From positions 62,001 through 126,000 of the forward strand of contig JAHNUO010000034.1 in assembly GCA_019787685.1 (NCBI GenBank): DNA of 64,000 nt. The letters are read 5' to 3'. Below the pieces are notes generated by a model. The model ran no database searches, was not told the origin of the DNA, and saw only the letters and a program-made list of their open reading frames with translations. This document shows, piece by piece, positions 44,441 through 56,359 of this stretch. Position numbers and translations under genes: made by a program. Numbering within the stretch: position 1 is the first letter of the stretch; every line of letters begins with the position of its first letter. The stretch comes from Chiua virens (lineage: Eukaryota; Basidiomycota; Agaricomycetes; Boletales; Boletaceae).

Positions 44441-47400
44441 ATGCCACCCAAACGAAAGCACCACGACGCTGGTGGAACCACCGCGCGAGAGCGCAAGAAA
44501 CTCAAAATGGCGGATGCGCGCACAATATCAGTCCAAGCAGCACCTACTGGAAATGCGTCTACTATGAACAATCAAGCAAACGCAGTAGGATCTTCGTCGG
44601 CAGGTCCTGGTCCTTCCAAGACCGTGGTTCAGTTTGACTGTACGTTTCTTTTGAATTTTATTTTGTCTCAAGAATGTTGATGTTTGTGCTCAGCTATGCA
44701 GGGACTGCCAGCTTCTATAGACGTGGAACGATTCACAGAGGTAAATTCATTGTATTTTCCAGATGATTGTCGTATTGACAATTGGCTAGGCGCGTGCGTA
44801 CGAGATCGATGCAATGCAAAAAGCGATCAAGACAGCCAGGCACGTCACTAATGATACTCATCTACAATTTTCTGAGGTACTTTGCAGCGAAAGCTCGACG
44901 CACCGTGCGTGGCAAACCCTACCTCGACACCTTCGGCGTAGGGCAGCCAGTCACGACGTTCGACGCGTCCCAGTACGCCTGCGTGACAAGGCACGCTCAG
45001 AGGTATGCCTCACATCCCCTTTGGTGGCGCATATAGACACCTTTCTGCAGATGGACCCCCATAAACGTCGACTCCTCGGTCGGCCGAAACGAGGGAAAGG
45101 AAACCAAATAACTAAGACCGAGTCGTTCTTGAAACGCCAACGTAGGTTCCGTGGGCTCACCTTGCGTCTTGGACTTATCGAACTCGACATCAGGTGACAA
45201 GTCATGGCTCGAGACGCATATTTGGCATGCTAAACGCGCCAAAATGCAGACCATGTGGGGGTATCGACTCGTATGTCTCGTTCTCGTTCTATGATTATAT
45301 CCACACATGTCGATGATTCCCCTCTCAGGCTGTAACCCCAAACGAAAGGGCCTTCCGGCCGTCTCACCGCGCATCGATGCATGGGTCCATCTTACACGAT
45401 GCATCTTATTATGCTACGATAGAGCTCAAAGGGTCACAATTTTTTCTTCGAGCGGCTTTCGAACGGTGTTGCGACCCACAAGTTTCCGAGATGAAACGGT
45501 CTGTATTGCTAATATGACTTGTTTTTCGTCATTGACGCTTACTGTAGTTATATGACGGGTGGACGTGCCTATGAGACGCACATGTACAAACATGCGAGTT
45601 ATCCCTTTGATCTGCTAGGTCCTGTGACAATCATCTGGCAGCCATTATCCCCCGAGGACAATTTTTCACAGCCCCAGGAATCTCTTGCGCAACCAGAAAG
45701 AGTAAAAGGGAAAGGAAAGGGCAAAGGAAAGGGCAAGGAAAAGCAGACGGAGAACCCAAGTTCTGAAATCAAAAATAGTTCACGGATCGTCTGGGTCCGC
45801 TGTCACCCTGCTATATTTGAGGACGTTTTCGAAACATTGCGAGCCTCGGCTTCATATGTCCTGGAGCAGAGCAAGAAAATCGATCCAGAGATTTATGCAG
45901 AGATCGAGATTGCCGATCTTAGAGGGTGTATCAACGCTTTCGAGATCATGGGACCCAAGTCAAGCCAGATTATCAAAGGGGCATTCTCGCTTGCTGGAAG
46001 TGACGACAGGAAGGATGTCAAGAAGGTTGGGAGATTTCAGCCGAACCTTCCATGTCTCTGATTTCTGCCAACTCACAGTTTTGGAACGCGTTGGCGGATT
46101 TGCAAACTTCTGGTGGCTTATCGCGTGGGACGGTGATCGGATTCAAAATTCACGACCCGCGTCTAAAGTACGCTTATAACTCGGTGCAGTCTAAACGTTG
46201 TGATCTTAGCTGATCCTGATAGGTTCCCTCCGAAGAACGCTAAGCCTCATTATGAAGATTTTACGACGCCTTCTGCACAATCATCACCTGTCTTCACATA
46301 TCCTTCAGCTCTTATAGCACAGAGTGAGATCTGGGACGAGGAGACGCGAGGAAGCCTCAAGAAACCGAAATATAAGAAGAAGGACATCGACGAGAGGCGT
46401 TCCAAGGTTGGTGTCCCCCTGCCACTGCTTCATTGTGGCATTCACGCACTGGTGATTTCTAGAACCTCGTTCCAGGTACCCCGCTCGCTCCTCTCCGTCA
46501 GGATGATCGAATTCCTGTTCTTCTTGTCCAACGTTCTGTGGAACCATCACCCGTTTCCTTGAGCTATACAACACAGTCTGATAGTACGCAAGGGATCCAC
46601 GGATGGACGTTATTGTTCCCTGCCGGTTGGGCTATGGCTTTCCTCTCTTCCCTTTTGTACACAGGAACACGATTCGCTGGACAACGTGAGCGCACGAAGC
46701 AATTCTTTGAAGCTGGAGTCTGTGGTTTCCCAAACGATTATCCCCTCATTGATGCGTATGAGGTTGCCTCCAACGATCGCGCTGAGAAAGAGAGAGCGTG
46801 TTGGGAAAGAACACCTCCCGCGAAGAAACCGAACTATGAGAAATTAGGGACAAAGAGTCCCTGGCGTGCTGACTGGGGCGTCGTGCTTGGGTTAAAGAAT
46901 CCGCCTGCGACGCAAATTTCGAGCAGTCAAGGGCAAGGTGAGGAGGAATTGCTGACGACACAACGAGAAAACCCGTCACATCCTAACGCGATGCAGGAAG
47001 ACGATGCAAGTTCCAGCGTTCGGCCCTGGCTCCTGCGAGGACCTCGTGTCTCCACGATACTTTCCAACACGTTCATTACCCCGGTTCAATTCCTCTGCGA
47101 AATCAACCAGCTTCGATCAAAGAACCACATGGAGCAACTAGAGACAACACTATCTGCAGATGATCTGATGCGGTCCGCGCTCGTGATGGTTCGCGCGAAG
47201 ATGGTACGGAGAGGTGCGCCAACAGACTTGGCGAATATTTACAAGATGGACGACCCCGAGGCACGCAAATGGATCAAGACCTTTGAGAAAGGGAGTCAGG
47301 GTGCGACTGGCCTGAGCGAGCCGAACGAGATCGAGGTATTTCGTCTTCGTGGCATATTCATGAATAGCGAGTTTTGAGATTCATGTCTTGTGTTTAGCTC

Positions 47401-47742
47401 GCAGAGATCAGACCGCCCCAGTCAGACATCATCGGATACGTGACTACGGGGGACGTCTCGCTGGCGCGCGGTGAGGGCTTTGCGATCGGTTCGATTCCCG
47501 TTATGCAGTGCTTGGCGCTGCGCAAGCAGGCCTTGAGGTATATCAAAGTTTTCGACATGCTCTTTTGCTTTGCTCAAGGTAGCGTTCAACAGGCTTTCTC
47601 AGCCATCTGTATTGGTGAAGATAAGGAACCGGGATGGTACGACGTGCCGTGTGGCATACTTGGAACTCCTGGACTCGTACTAGTGGGCGTACTCGCGCCG
47701 AAATGGGGTAGGGTGCATACATTACACGCTGTTTGGACCTAA
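44441..47742 (+). CDS. POP1: RNase P / RNase MRP protein subunit POP1
   Basis: POP1 is the largest protein of RNase P (pre-tRNA 5' processing) and RNase MRP (pre-rRNA processing) in the nucleus and nucleolus. The POP1 N-terminal domain shows THRAWQTLPRHLRRRAASHD and VRRVPVRLRDKARSE, then WLETHIWHAKRAKMQTMWGY and HRASMHGSILHDASYYATIE. The POPLD domain has GWTLLFPAGWAMAFLSSLLY and TGTRFAGQRERTKQFFEAG. The C-terminal domain has DIIGYVTTGDVSLARGEGFA and CLALRKQALR. A lysine/glycine run (KGKGKGKGKGKEK) sits in a linker. About ten introns are needed, and those checked keep the frame. The last 50 residues after QALR do not look like other POP1 C-termini, so the 3' end is uncertain. Confidence 0.88.
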
Positions 47743-47896
47743 TTTAGCGCGGATTAACTTCACTGCGACCATTGTCCAGTATGTACTTGATGCTGTTTTC
47801 AATATTACAGAAATGATGCAGATGTTGAACGTTGAGAGTAATACTGTGTCTGTCACTGTCGCCGTTCTTTTTGCAAGTTAGGTGACATAATCATCC

Positions 47897-49338
47897 TGAC
47901 GACGACGACCTATGAGTCAAATTTCCCCTCACTGGCTGAGGTACGTTCAAATTGCACGTCCAGACAATGCCACGCAACCCCAAGTTACCAGTTAGCACAC
48001 ACTGGCAGACACGTAACCCGCTGCTAGTTATGTTCTCGATTTATTTATTGTCGGCGACCCTCAACTGTCAACCACATTCCAGCCTACAGAAGAACAACGC
48101 ATGCTCGCAGCGCTCGCTCGGGCGTGTCGCGCATTCTCAGAGCCTTTCTTAGACTATCTTTGGTGTCGTCTGGAATCACTCCAGCCGCTTCTTCGGTGCT
48201 TTCTTAGCATCGTGGACGATACCAGGGCAAAGGTAATAGCTGGTTATGTCGTCTAAAGCGGCATGGATCATTCGTCGCATCAAATAGGCCCCCCATCCCC
48301 TCTTGAATGGGCTGTCATCAATCATTACTCTCCCCGTATTCAGGATCTTACCTTGGGCATGACTCTTTGTCCTTGTGCTTTCTGCAATCCGCAAATCTCA
48401 ACTTTCCCAGCTTGAAAGTCGTCCCTTCATCACTTCCCTTCTCTCGCCAGAGCAACGCAGGATAGCGGTTGCGTCTGCTTGGCCAAAGTTACTCAGCCCT
48501 AATGTCGTCACCCTGGTAGTATTGTTGCTTCGTGACAACGACCCGCTTCCTCAACAACAACTTCTGGAGAAATGCCACCGCTGCTGTCCGAGTCTGAAGT
48601 CGGTTACATTCTCGCTTTCCCGTTTTATCAGTAGCCCGTCGGACAGGCGCACTCCTCTTCCCCTAGATAACGTTGTATGGAAACACCTTGGCATGTGTCC
48701 GACCCTCAAGACCATTCGTTTTCATCTAAACGACGTGTTACAATCACTTGTTTTGGACTTGAAGACACGCCATTCCGCGATGTAACAACGCTGGATTACT
48801 TTTGTCGCCATCAACAAACCTTGACTTTGTTACACACCTCCTCCGACCTCGTGACCAAGTGTTTCACACTCTTAAGATTATTCTTCACCAAACCCGAATT
48901 ACGTCCACAGAATTATCCGATTTCTTCACAGCGATAGTTTCCCCTCAGTGCATAAATTCACTCCGATCGATCGAATTAGGGTAGGTTGAACCTACCGAAC
49001 CCATTCGGAATCAAACACAGGTCTCATATGGGACTTTTTTCTGTTCGCACACTTGCCCCACATGGATCACGTTGTCACTTTCGCTCAAGAAGCGCAAATC
49101 AGATTGAAGCGTGTCGGGCGCCGTGGGAACTGGTTGGAAAGTACACGGAAGAAAGGAGAAGATCAGGTGCACACAGGTATGCACCCCAGTACCCGTTCAC
49201 ATTATCATCTCCTTCCTGAATATAGAAACACCCGGCGTTCGACTTATTGACGTGCGATACAATGCTGACTATCCCAGCTGTGCTTTCGTGAGGCTTGAGC
49301 GTAGCCTCGTCTCGGATCCGTCATACCTAGCGCCGTAA
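47897..49338 (+). pseudogene. F-box/LRR-like protein, fragmented
   Basis: Several neighbouring frames encode pieces typical of Agaricomycete F-box/LRR proteins: LAALARACRAFSEPFLDYLW and CRLESLQPLLRCFLS near 48100-48200, FITSLLSPEQRRIAVASAW at about 48430, then CPTLKTIRFHLNDVLQSL, and a possible C-terminal part up to 49338. The pieces lie in different frames with no convincing splice sites at every change, so the gene is probably broken or heavily misread. It would have been a substrate adaptor of an SCF ubiquitin ligase. Confidence 0.4.
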
Positions 49339-49756
49339 TCAGTTGTGCCAGGGCAAAAACCGTTTGACAACACCTTACGTTTTTTCACTCAACCTGGGTC
49401 GACAAGGAACGGAATCAAGGTTCCTTTGCTTACGAGTCTGGATAAGATCAGTACTAGTAATATTTTCGCATACCAGCATGTTGAGGGCCGCCTTCTAGAT
49501 TTTGTAAGATGAGGCAGACCCCGTCTATGCGGATGCTCGCTAACGAAGTTGACATGTTTGCAAGTGAGTTTGCGATGGTCTCTGGGTGACCAGAAAAGAC
49601 CGATCACATTTATGTACGGTCGTCAATAAAGCCGTTCGTTTGGCACGATGTCGTGCCAGCCGGTGGTTTCGACTTCGCCGTCGGTCAGTGGTGGAAAGTC
49701 TGAGTCATAGGGGCTGTGACACATTCCCAACTTTACCTCTTATCTCCATCGCAAGA
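49339..49756. other. Intergenic region, no gene seen
   Basis: Promoter region of the aldo-keto reductase gene. No motif stands out. Confidence 0.35.
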
Positions 49757-51378
49757 ATGACCCGCGCCACAACCACCCTTGGCGGAACCGCATCTGTCGT
49801 CGTCGTCGGTAAAATCGGCGTAAGCTCTTGTTTCTGTCAACCGTCTCGCATTGTCATCTCATTCAAACAACCGTGTAGCATGGCCTGATGATGATGACGT
49901 GCGTTATCTTCACCCCCACCAGCAGAATTATTAAATCATGGCTTCCTAGGTGGAAGCCCGACCCCTCTCCAAAAGACCAGTGCTTCGCAGCCATCAAAGC
50001 AGGCGTCGATGTGCTTCCCCCTGGTGCGAAGATGGTCCTCAACGGAGGTGAGCCGATAACGATGGCCATCCATTGGCATAAAATTCTACACTCTTTGCCA
50101 CATCCCGGCGATCTAACCTCAGACCTTGCATTTGACAGGCGAATTCTACGGACACAACTTGTCCACTCTGAATCTTGAATTGATTGCTGACTTTTTTGAG
50201 ACGTACCCCGACTATGCTGAGAGAACGTTCCTGTCGGTCAAGGTGTCGTTCTTTTTCCATCCCCATAGACGTCTTCTTGACGTCAACCAAAGGGTGGACT
50301 GAAATACATGGCGATGGAACCGGACAGCTTGTGCGTGAAATGACCCCTATCTACGTCATACCAACGGAGATGAACGTGCATATCTCAAGGCCCGAGAATC
50401 TCACCCGGAGCGTCAACCTCATCAATGACAAACTTCGGGGCAAGAAGCGCGTCGATTTGTTCGAATGCGCACGCGTGGATCCCAAGGTGTCGGTGGAAGA
50501 GACGGTCGCGACCCTTGCGGCACTCAAGGAACAAGGCAAGTTTGACTATATTGGTATGTCGGAATGCTCGGCAGAGACATTGCGTCGGGCGCACAAGGTA
50601 CGTTTGCATGCGTTTTTGGTGTGCACATTGCGAGGATGTATTCGGATTTGGTTTGGATGTCAGATCCATCCGATCAGCGTCGTGGAGATTGAGATTAGCC
50701 CCTTTTCGTACGAGGAGCAGACACGAGAGGTTATCGCGACTGCGAAAGAACTTGGCGTGGCGGTCGCTGGTTATTCGTAAGTGTTTCCTGTTCTGCCCAC
50801 ACACGTTTTTGTGATTCGGATGCGTCGACAGCCCTCTTGGACGGGGCTTCCTGACGGGACAAATCCAACGACCTGAGGATATTCCTGGCGAGCACCGCCG
50901 AACATTGAGTCGGTGACATGACTGTACTAATTCATCGTGCAGAGGGTGATTTCCGCAGGCATCTCCCTCGGTTCCAAGAAGACGTAGGCGTCATATAACT
51001 TCATTGCATCTAGACAGAACTCACCTTTCCTCCTCCAGTCCATGAGGCACAACTTTGCAATCGTCGACGCTTTAACCGAGATTGCAAAGAAAAAGAACGT
51101 GACCGCGGCACAGTTGTGCATCGCCTGGGTCAGTTCGCTCGGCCCGCATGTCATTCCGATCCCAGGCTCCTCGTACGTCACCTCTTCTCCGTCCACGGCT
51201 CGGCCTTGTCGCGAGGCTAATGCATGCTTTTAGACACCCTGATCGTACCCTGGAGAATAGTGCCAGCGAAAATATTGAATTCACGCAGGCGGAACTGGAA
51301 GAGATCAATCAGGTGATTCAACAAGCGGACGTGAAAGGGACGAGGTACCCTACTCATGTAAGCGGTTTGTGGGCATGA
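49757..51378 (+). CDS. Aldo-keto reductase (pyridoxal-reductase-like)
   Basis: A (beta/alpha)8 NADPH-dependent oxidoreductase in about nine exons. Motifs in order: HGLMMMTWKPDPSP, IKAGVDVLPPGAKMVLNGGE followed by FYGHNLSTLNLELIADFFE (catalytic Asp and Tyr regions), FLSVKGGLKYMAM (catalytic Lys), KRVDLFECARVDPKVSVEET, EQGKFDYIGMSECSAETLRR, GVAVAGYSPLGRGFLTGQIQ and a C-terminal NADP-binding HVIPIPGSSHPDRTLENSAS. The set matches the YakC/Plr1-like branch, whose members reduce pyridoxal or other aldehydes. The exon joining EDIPE to GDFRRHLPRF requires a GC-AG intron (50888-50942). The last exon ends VSGLWA. The gene appears intact. Confidence 0.88.
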
Positions 51379-51677
51379 AGGGATTCCGATGCCTGGTGAG
51401 CTGTTGTGAAGCCTGATCTTGTATGTAGTACAATCGTCGAAAGTGTATGTACGAGTCAGTCGGGTGCTGAATTCAAGTTGGCGGGGACTTCTGACAAGGA
51501 CTGCACCCCCTAATCAAGCTTTTGAGTACAGCATCATGATTACAAGAACTTAAAATGCAACGAATGTCTACGTGATAGATGAACTGGTTAGAGGGTTTGA
51601 TATTGTCTGATCAACCTATGAATTGGATAATTTGCTCTAGAACTCACCGAAAGCGCACATCTGAAGCCTAGGCTCGG

Positions 51678-52365
51678 CTACGTGGTGATATTATTTACCA
51701 TGCTGCTTATGCGTTCACCGCACCCGAGGTCTAACTGAGCCAGGCCGGAAGCTAAAGCATGGCTTTCCAACTGGTCCAGTTGCTCTTCGCATGTCGGGAA
51801 TGCCGACATGTCTTCTTCTTCGTAAGCTTTGTGGAGAAAACTTAGATCATCGCCGAGATCAGAACTATTCCTTGACGATAGGAATCTTTCGAAGAACTCC
51901 ACCTCCTCTGAAGCCTCCTCATATGTGGTCTGGTAAAATTTCTCCAACGCTTTCAGGAGCTCTATATGTCTCTCTGCTTATTCAAGCTCCCAGGCTATTG
52001 TGAGGACGCGGTGGCGGCGTGTTTCTCTTGTGGCTCGCTTAGCTTGAATAGCTTTCTCGATAACATCATCCGGCAAGCTTCTCAGACCTCGGATGAGGAT
52101 CTCCTTGGCCTGTATCAAAGTAATAAGACATGTATACGTGTAGTTGCTGGGTACAGACACTGACCATCTTGGCGTCTTTCAATTTATTATCACAAGATCT
52201 TCTGTCCATAAACTTGCCTATCCAGCGAAGCTCCAGTGGTGAGGGCTCAGCCTGAGTGGGCTCTTTGTGCTAAGGGATCTGGGAGACTTTATTTCCCCCG
52301 TACAATGACGCACCGGAGAGCTTGGTGGTGGAGTCGACGCTAGTCGGACTGCTCCTCTGGATCAT
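51678..52365 (-). pseudogene. Hypothetical protein with one in-frame stop
   Basis: On the minus strand, ATG 52365 begins MIQRSSPTSVDSTTKLSGAS. Two short GT-AG introns lead to KEPTQAEPSPLELRWIGKFM, AKEILIRGLRSLPDDVIEKA and a charged helical region. A TAA at 51980-51978 interrupts, after which the same frame continues with AERHIELLKALEKFYQTTYE and acidic helices to the stop at 51678. The continuity of frame and composition across the TAA suggests one gene with a nonsense change. No domain is recognised. Confidence 0.5.
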
Positions 52366-52769
52366 GGTGAACCCGAACATCCGCCAGTGAGCAAGCGAAA
52401 TTTACAAAATTTACGGTAAAGCTCGCTTTTGATTGGCTGACCGAGTCCTCGTTACTCTCTACCCGCCAAAATTCCACTTTGCACCACTTCACACCCTTTT
52501 TTTCCAGTGTTTTAGAATGAACCTGATCACTTTTCTTGCTTCAAAAGGTTGTATGCTACACATGTATCTAGCTACACAGAATGCATTGAGGTCTCCTGCC
52601 TCAGCTCGGGGGAGACTTGGTGCTTTTGGCTCAACTAACGAAGCACAGCCACGGGTAAACTTCTGCCCGTCTTTTCTGAAATTGACGAAAACCATAATCA
52701 TAAGGGCATTAGAATGTATGCTCTGCCAACACACGTTTACACTACTCTATTACATATTGTCATCTCGTA
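52366..52769. other. Intergenic region, no gene seen
   Basis: Contains the promoter of the upstream minus-strand gene and the 3' region of the oxygenase gene. No coding motif is seen. Confidence 0.35.
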
Positions 52770-54184
52770 TTAAACTGCTAGGAGTTCTCGCGATGTCGCA
52801 GGTTCCACAGCGACCAGCATGCAGGCGGTTCCATAAAAATGTTCTAATGCCACTTCGTTACCATACGTCGCGAACATGGTCTTGAAGTCCAGAGACGATT
52901 TCATCTGCGTGACCTCCAGCACCTGTGTGGGATCCCTACGAAACCGTGACGGCAGCTGGGGCGTTTCCTCGTCATCGTATTCAAACTCCTTGATGTCACC
53001 GATGAGATCGACTACTTCGGCCTCTTTACTGGTGACAGCCTGTTCGAGTCGTTCAACGTCTGAGACGTCATCATCGAAAGTTACGTCATCGCCAAGTTCA
53101 AGTTCTTTGGTAGTGACGAGGCTCACGTAGGGTGAGGTTATGACGTGACGATAGAACAATCGAAGAGTGTAGTTTAGGCCGAGTGCATCACACACGTCCG
53201 CCAGCGCACGGTCACATCCTTTCAACTGGTCCAGAAGGAGGTTGAGAATGTTTTGTCCAGTGTGAACGTACTCGTGGACGAGACCGAAGCCCAGATACCC
53301 TCCATTCGGGAGCGTCGACTTGTCATTGACCAAATCGACAAGGGCTCGTTTGAGCGTCAGAAGCTGTGGTGTGAGAAAGGGTGATATGGCGGGGAGGGTG
53401 GGTGCACGGTAGAGGTTATATGTGAGTGTCACGCGATGACCAGACGAGACGGGCAAGACCTCGTGCTCGATGTCACTGTAGAAGGCGACGTAGCAAGCGG
53501 AGGGAACTTTGGCATTCGCAAAGTTGTCCGCGGAGTCGATAGTCCACTCCTTCTCATCCTGGCGGAGCACCAATTGACCACCCTCGTGTGGAGTAGGGAA
53601 GACGACGACGAGGGAGCCGAACATGTCCTGGTCCCTTGGTGTGTCCTTGTGCGCCTTGAAGAAGTCTTCCTTTCCTATATAATGCGGCGAGATCATGTAA
53701 GACAACTTGTACGAAGTAATAGGAGACTTACCGTAGACATTCAGCTTGTACAGTTCCATGTCCATCATCCCGTGTTTTTCGGGAAGTAATGCCTTGGATA
53801 CTTGCTCATGGATACCCAGACTGCGCGGATCGAACTGCGTCGCGAACGCGTTGAGATCCATCTTTCCCGCCTTCCTGTACGATTCGTCGAAGACGCTCTC
53901 CTTGCCACGGCCAAATTCAGCTGGCTTGCAAACGCGATACATCGCGTCCAGGTCGTCCGGAGTGGCATTGGAAACATCGATGCGACTGCATGTTCGTTAG
54001 CCAAACTGCATGGTTTCTTGGAGTGGGTCAAATCTGTGGCTCACCGAACGAGGTCTCCGTGAGAATAGTACAGGAGACGCTGATAATCCGGTATGGCGCA
54101 TATACCGCTGCAGAATGGTTCGCGTGCAGCTCTGATCGCAGTTTTGACCGCGAGCACTTTGGGATTAGAGTTATCGGGCGACAT
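52770..54184 (-). CDS. 2-oxoglutarate/Fe(II)-dependent oxygenase
   Basis: Exon 1 runs from ATG 54184 (MSPDNSNPKVLAVKTAIRAA) and splices to RIDVSNATPDDLDAMYRVCK. A second intron of about 57 nt sits after LNVYG, where reading through would insert a spurious KSPITSYK stretch. The jelly-roll core shows the 2-His-1-carboxylate site in AHKDTPRDQDMFGSLVVVFP and FYSDIEHEVLPV, and the 2-oxoglutarate-binding Arg in GHRVTLTYNLYR. This matches the fungal prolyl-4-hydroxylase-like Fe2OG family. The C-terminal 150 residues are family-specific and acidic. Substrate is unknown. All metal ligands are present. Confidence 0.85.
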
Positions 54185-54488
54185 GGTGTGAATGTGAATC
54201 TAGCCTATGCGCCCCTATAATATACTATTCTCGATGGGTTGTCCTTGTTTGTCATGGCGGGCTTCCGAGTCAAGGACAAGCTATATAATTTTATGACTTG
54301 ATGATTCCTTCCAGCTTGCTAGCTATTGAAAAGAAAACGTTTTACATTGTCCGTCTGACGCGGGGTGTGTATCAGTCACTGCACCTGTCCGAAACAGACC
54401 AAAGCTTGGTTAGAATACCGCTGACTGAAGGATAGCGCAAAAACAATTGTACATCATATTTAGGTGATATCGCTCAACAAAATAGTGA

Positions 54489-56203
54489 CTAGGATGATAC
54501 TTCCATTGGTGTATGACCACTGGCAACGATCACGTCTTCTGCTGCCGATCGTCGCGCCGAGCGTTCCGCAGCCTGCGTTTGAAGGACCTCCACTTCCTGC
54601 TGTAATTTTGCCTGCCAAGGAGTCAGCCATGCCAACACGGTCAAGATCTTGCTCGTGTAAATTCACTGACCACCTTGGCCTCCAGTTCGGCCTTGTCAAA
54701 GATGGAGTATGCGGGTGGCGGCTGGGACGAGGTCATGAGAGCCCCTTGAAACGGTGAGCGATGTACCGGGAAAGAGTCGTCAAGATAGCTACCAAATGCA
54801 GCCCTTTTGAAAACCTCTTCCATAAGTTCGTGGTTGCGTTTATACCGCGTAATCGCGAGCGTCCGCGTGGATATCATCTCGAACTCATCTGCGCAGCATA
54901 ACATGAGATACCCCACGCCCAAACCGGCGACGTGTCCCACCTGCAGAGTCATCGTCATCTAACCGAGGTGGACCGGGTCGTTGCTACAAACACCCAGAGC
55001 ATCTCGTAAGTGCACACACGTGATCGTATCAGGCGAAAACGCACCCCACCCATGCTTCGCTCCCGCGCACGTTCCCGTTCCCGCCGTCGTTCCAGTGACT
55101 CCATGTTGCTATTTTGCTGTGCCAGCATGGCTTGCGGATTCATACCCATTCCCTGCTGGTTCATCCCCATTGCTTGCGGGTTCATTGCCTGTGGTGGCAT
55201 GCCCATGCCTGGCTGATTCATCCCCATTCCCTGATGATTCATGCCCATTGGGCCTGGAGCCGGTGGAGGACCGGCGGAAGACGGATACACTTTTTGTCCA
55301 ACCTTGTCGCCCAAGACGAAAACGGAAGGTTCTGTGATCTGCCGGAGCGGATACTGTCGTACGGGCGAGTTCATCAGCGAAGGGACCGTTTCTGCAACTC
55401 GGTCAGCATCAACAGTCAAGTAAGAAAAAGCTTGGAACCGGGAACGAAATGTTGAAAAAATCACGGGGCTCGCTATACATCCTCTCAGAATGGCGCACTG
55501 GCGGAGGACGAGGAAAGAATTGAAACCGCGATGCCAATTTCATTTTCCCCCAAAACATCGTGGAGCTTAAATTTATACCGAACGATAAGGAGCGCAAGCG
55601 TGTCGGGTGTCTGAAACACGGGGCTGATAGGAAACGAAAATGCGCCCAGACTCACGAATCATGGGGCCACGTGTATAATGCACAAGCGTAATGTGCGAAT
55701 GACCACCCTTGAGGAGGCGGTATCGGCGTCGGACGCGCCAAGCGGAGGCTTCCTGTGAGTTGGGGACGAACCCGTATTTGATTTCCATGACTTCTATTTC
55801 CTGAACAAGGCAACACGACGAGTCAGCTGAGACGAATTTATGGAGCTATTAAATGATAAAACACGTGCACGATTGCCGGGTGCGGGGAGCGCATAACGCG
55901 TTTCTTGGTCTTGGTAGCGAATACCATCATTTGGGAATTGTGCAGGGTTGGGCAGAAATAGTAGCATGACTTGATTTTCTGCAGTTATAGCCAATAAATT
56001 AGCACAAAGTTTTTGAGTCTTGGATGTGTTCACTTACCGACGGGCTTGTCAATGAACGTCCATGCATACGGCGTGTTGAGAGATAGCTGTGCAGCACGAG
56101 CAAGCATGTTTGCTGCAGTTTCGATGGTCACATTTACGTGTAACCCAATGTTTTCTGGATAACGAAGACATGGCGCATCAGGATGTGGTTGCTGGAAAGA
56201 CAT
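54489..56203 (-). CDS. SSR4: SWI/SNF and RSC complex subunit Ssr4
   Basis: Ssr4 is a fungal subunit shared by the SWI/SNF and RSC chromatin remodellers. The N-terminal domain has CLRYPENIGLHVNVTIETAA and AQLSLNTPYAWTFIDKP, then NDGIRYQDQETRYALPAP and EIKYGFVPNSQEASAWRVRR with GGHSHITLVHYTRGP. After PVRQYPLRQITEPSVFVLGD comes a Met/Gly/Gln/Pro repeat tract (GMNQQGMGMNPQAM-type) and an arginine-rich helix (ESLERRRERERARE). Short introns lead to the conserved ALAITRYKRNHELMEEVF-like segment (TLAITRYKRNHELMEEVF) and a final coiled coil LQQEVEVLQTQAAERSARR. The intron around 55390-55670 is long and its model is tentative. The rest splices cleanly. Confidence 0.87.
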
Positions 56204-56359
56204 GGTAATACGAAATGTCTTTCCGTTTCGGAGGGGTGGTTGTTTGGATCGGAAGCTACTGCCAAACAAACATTGACATCACGTGATTTCATACGAAATA
56301 CCGAAGCGACAAAACTGTAACTTTCTAGCTAGAACGCGTATGAAGGCAATCCTCGACAT

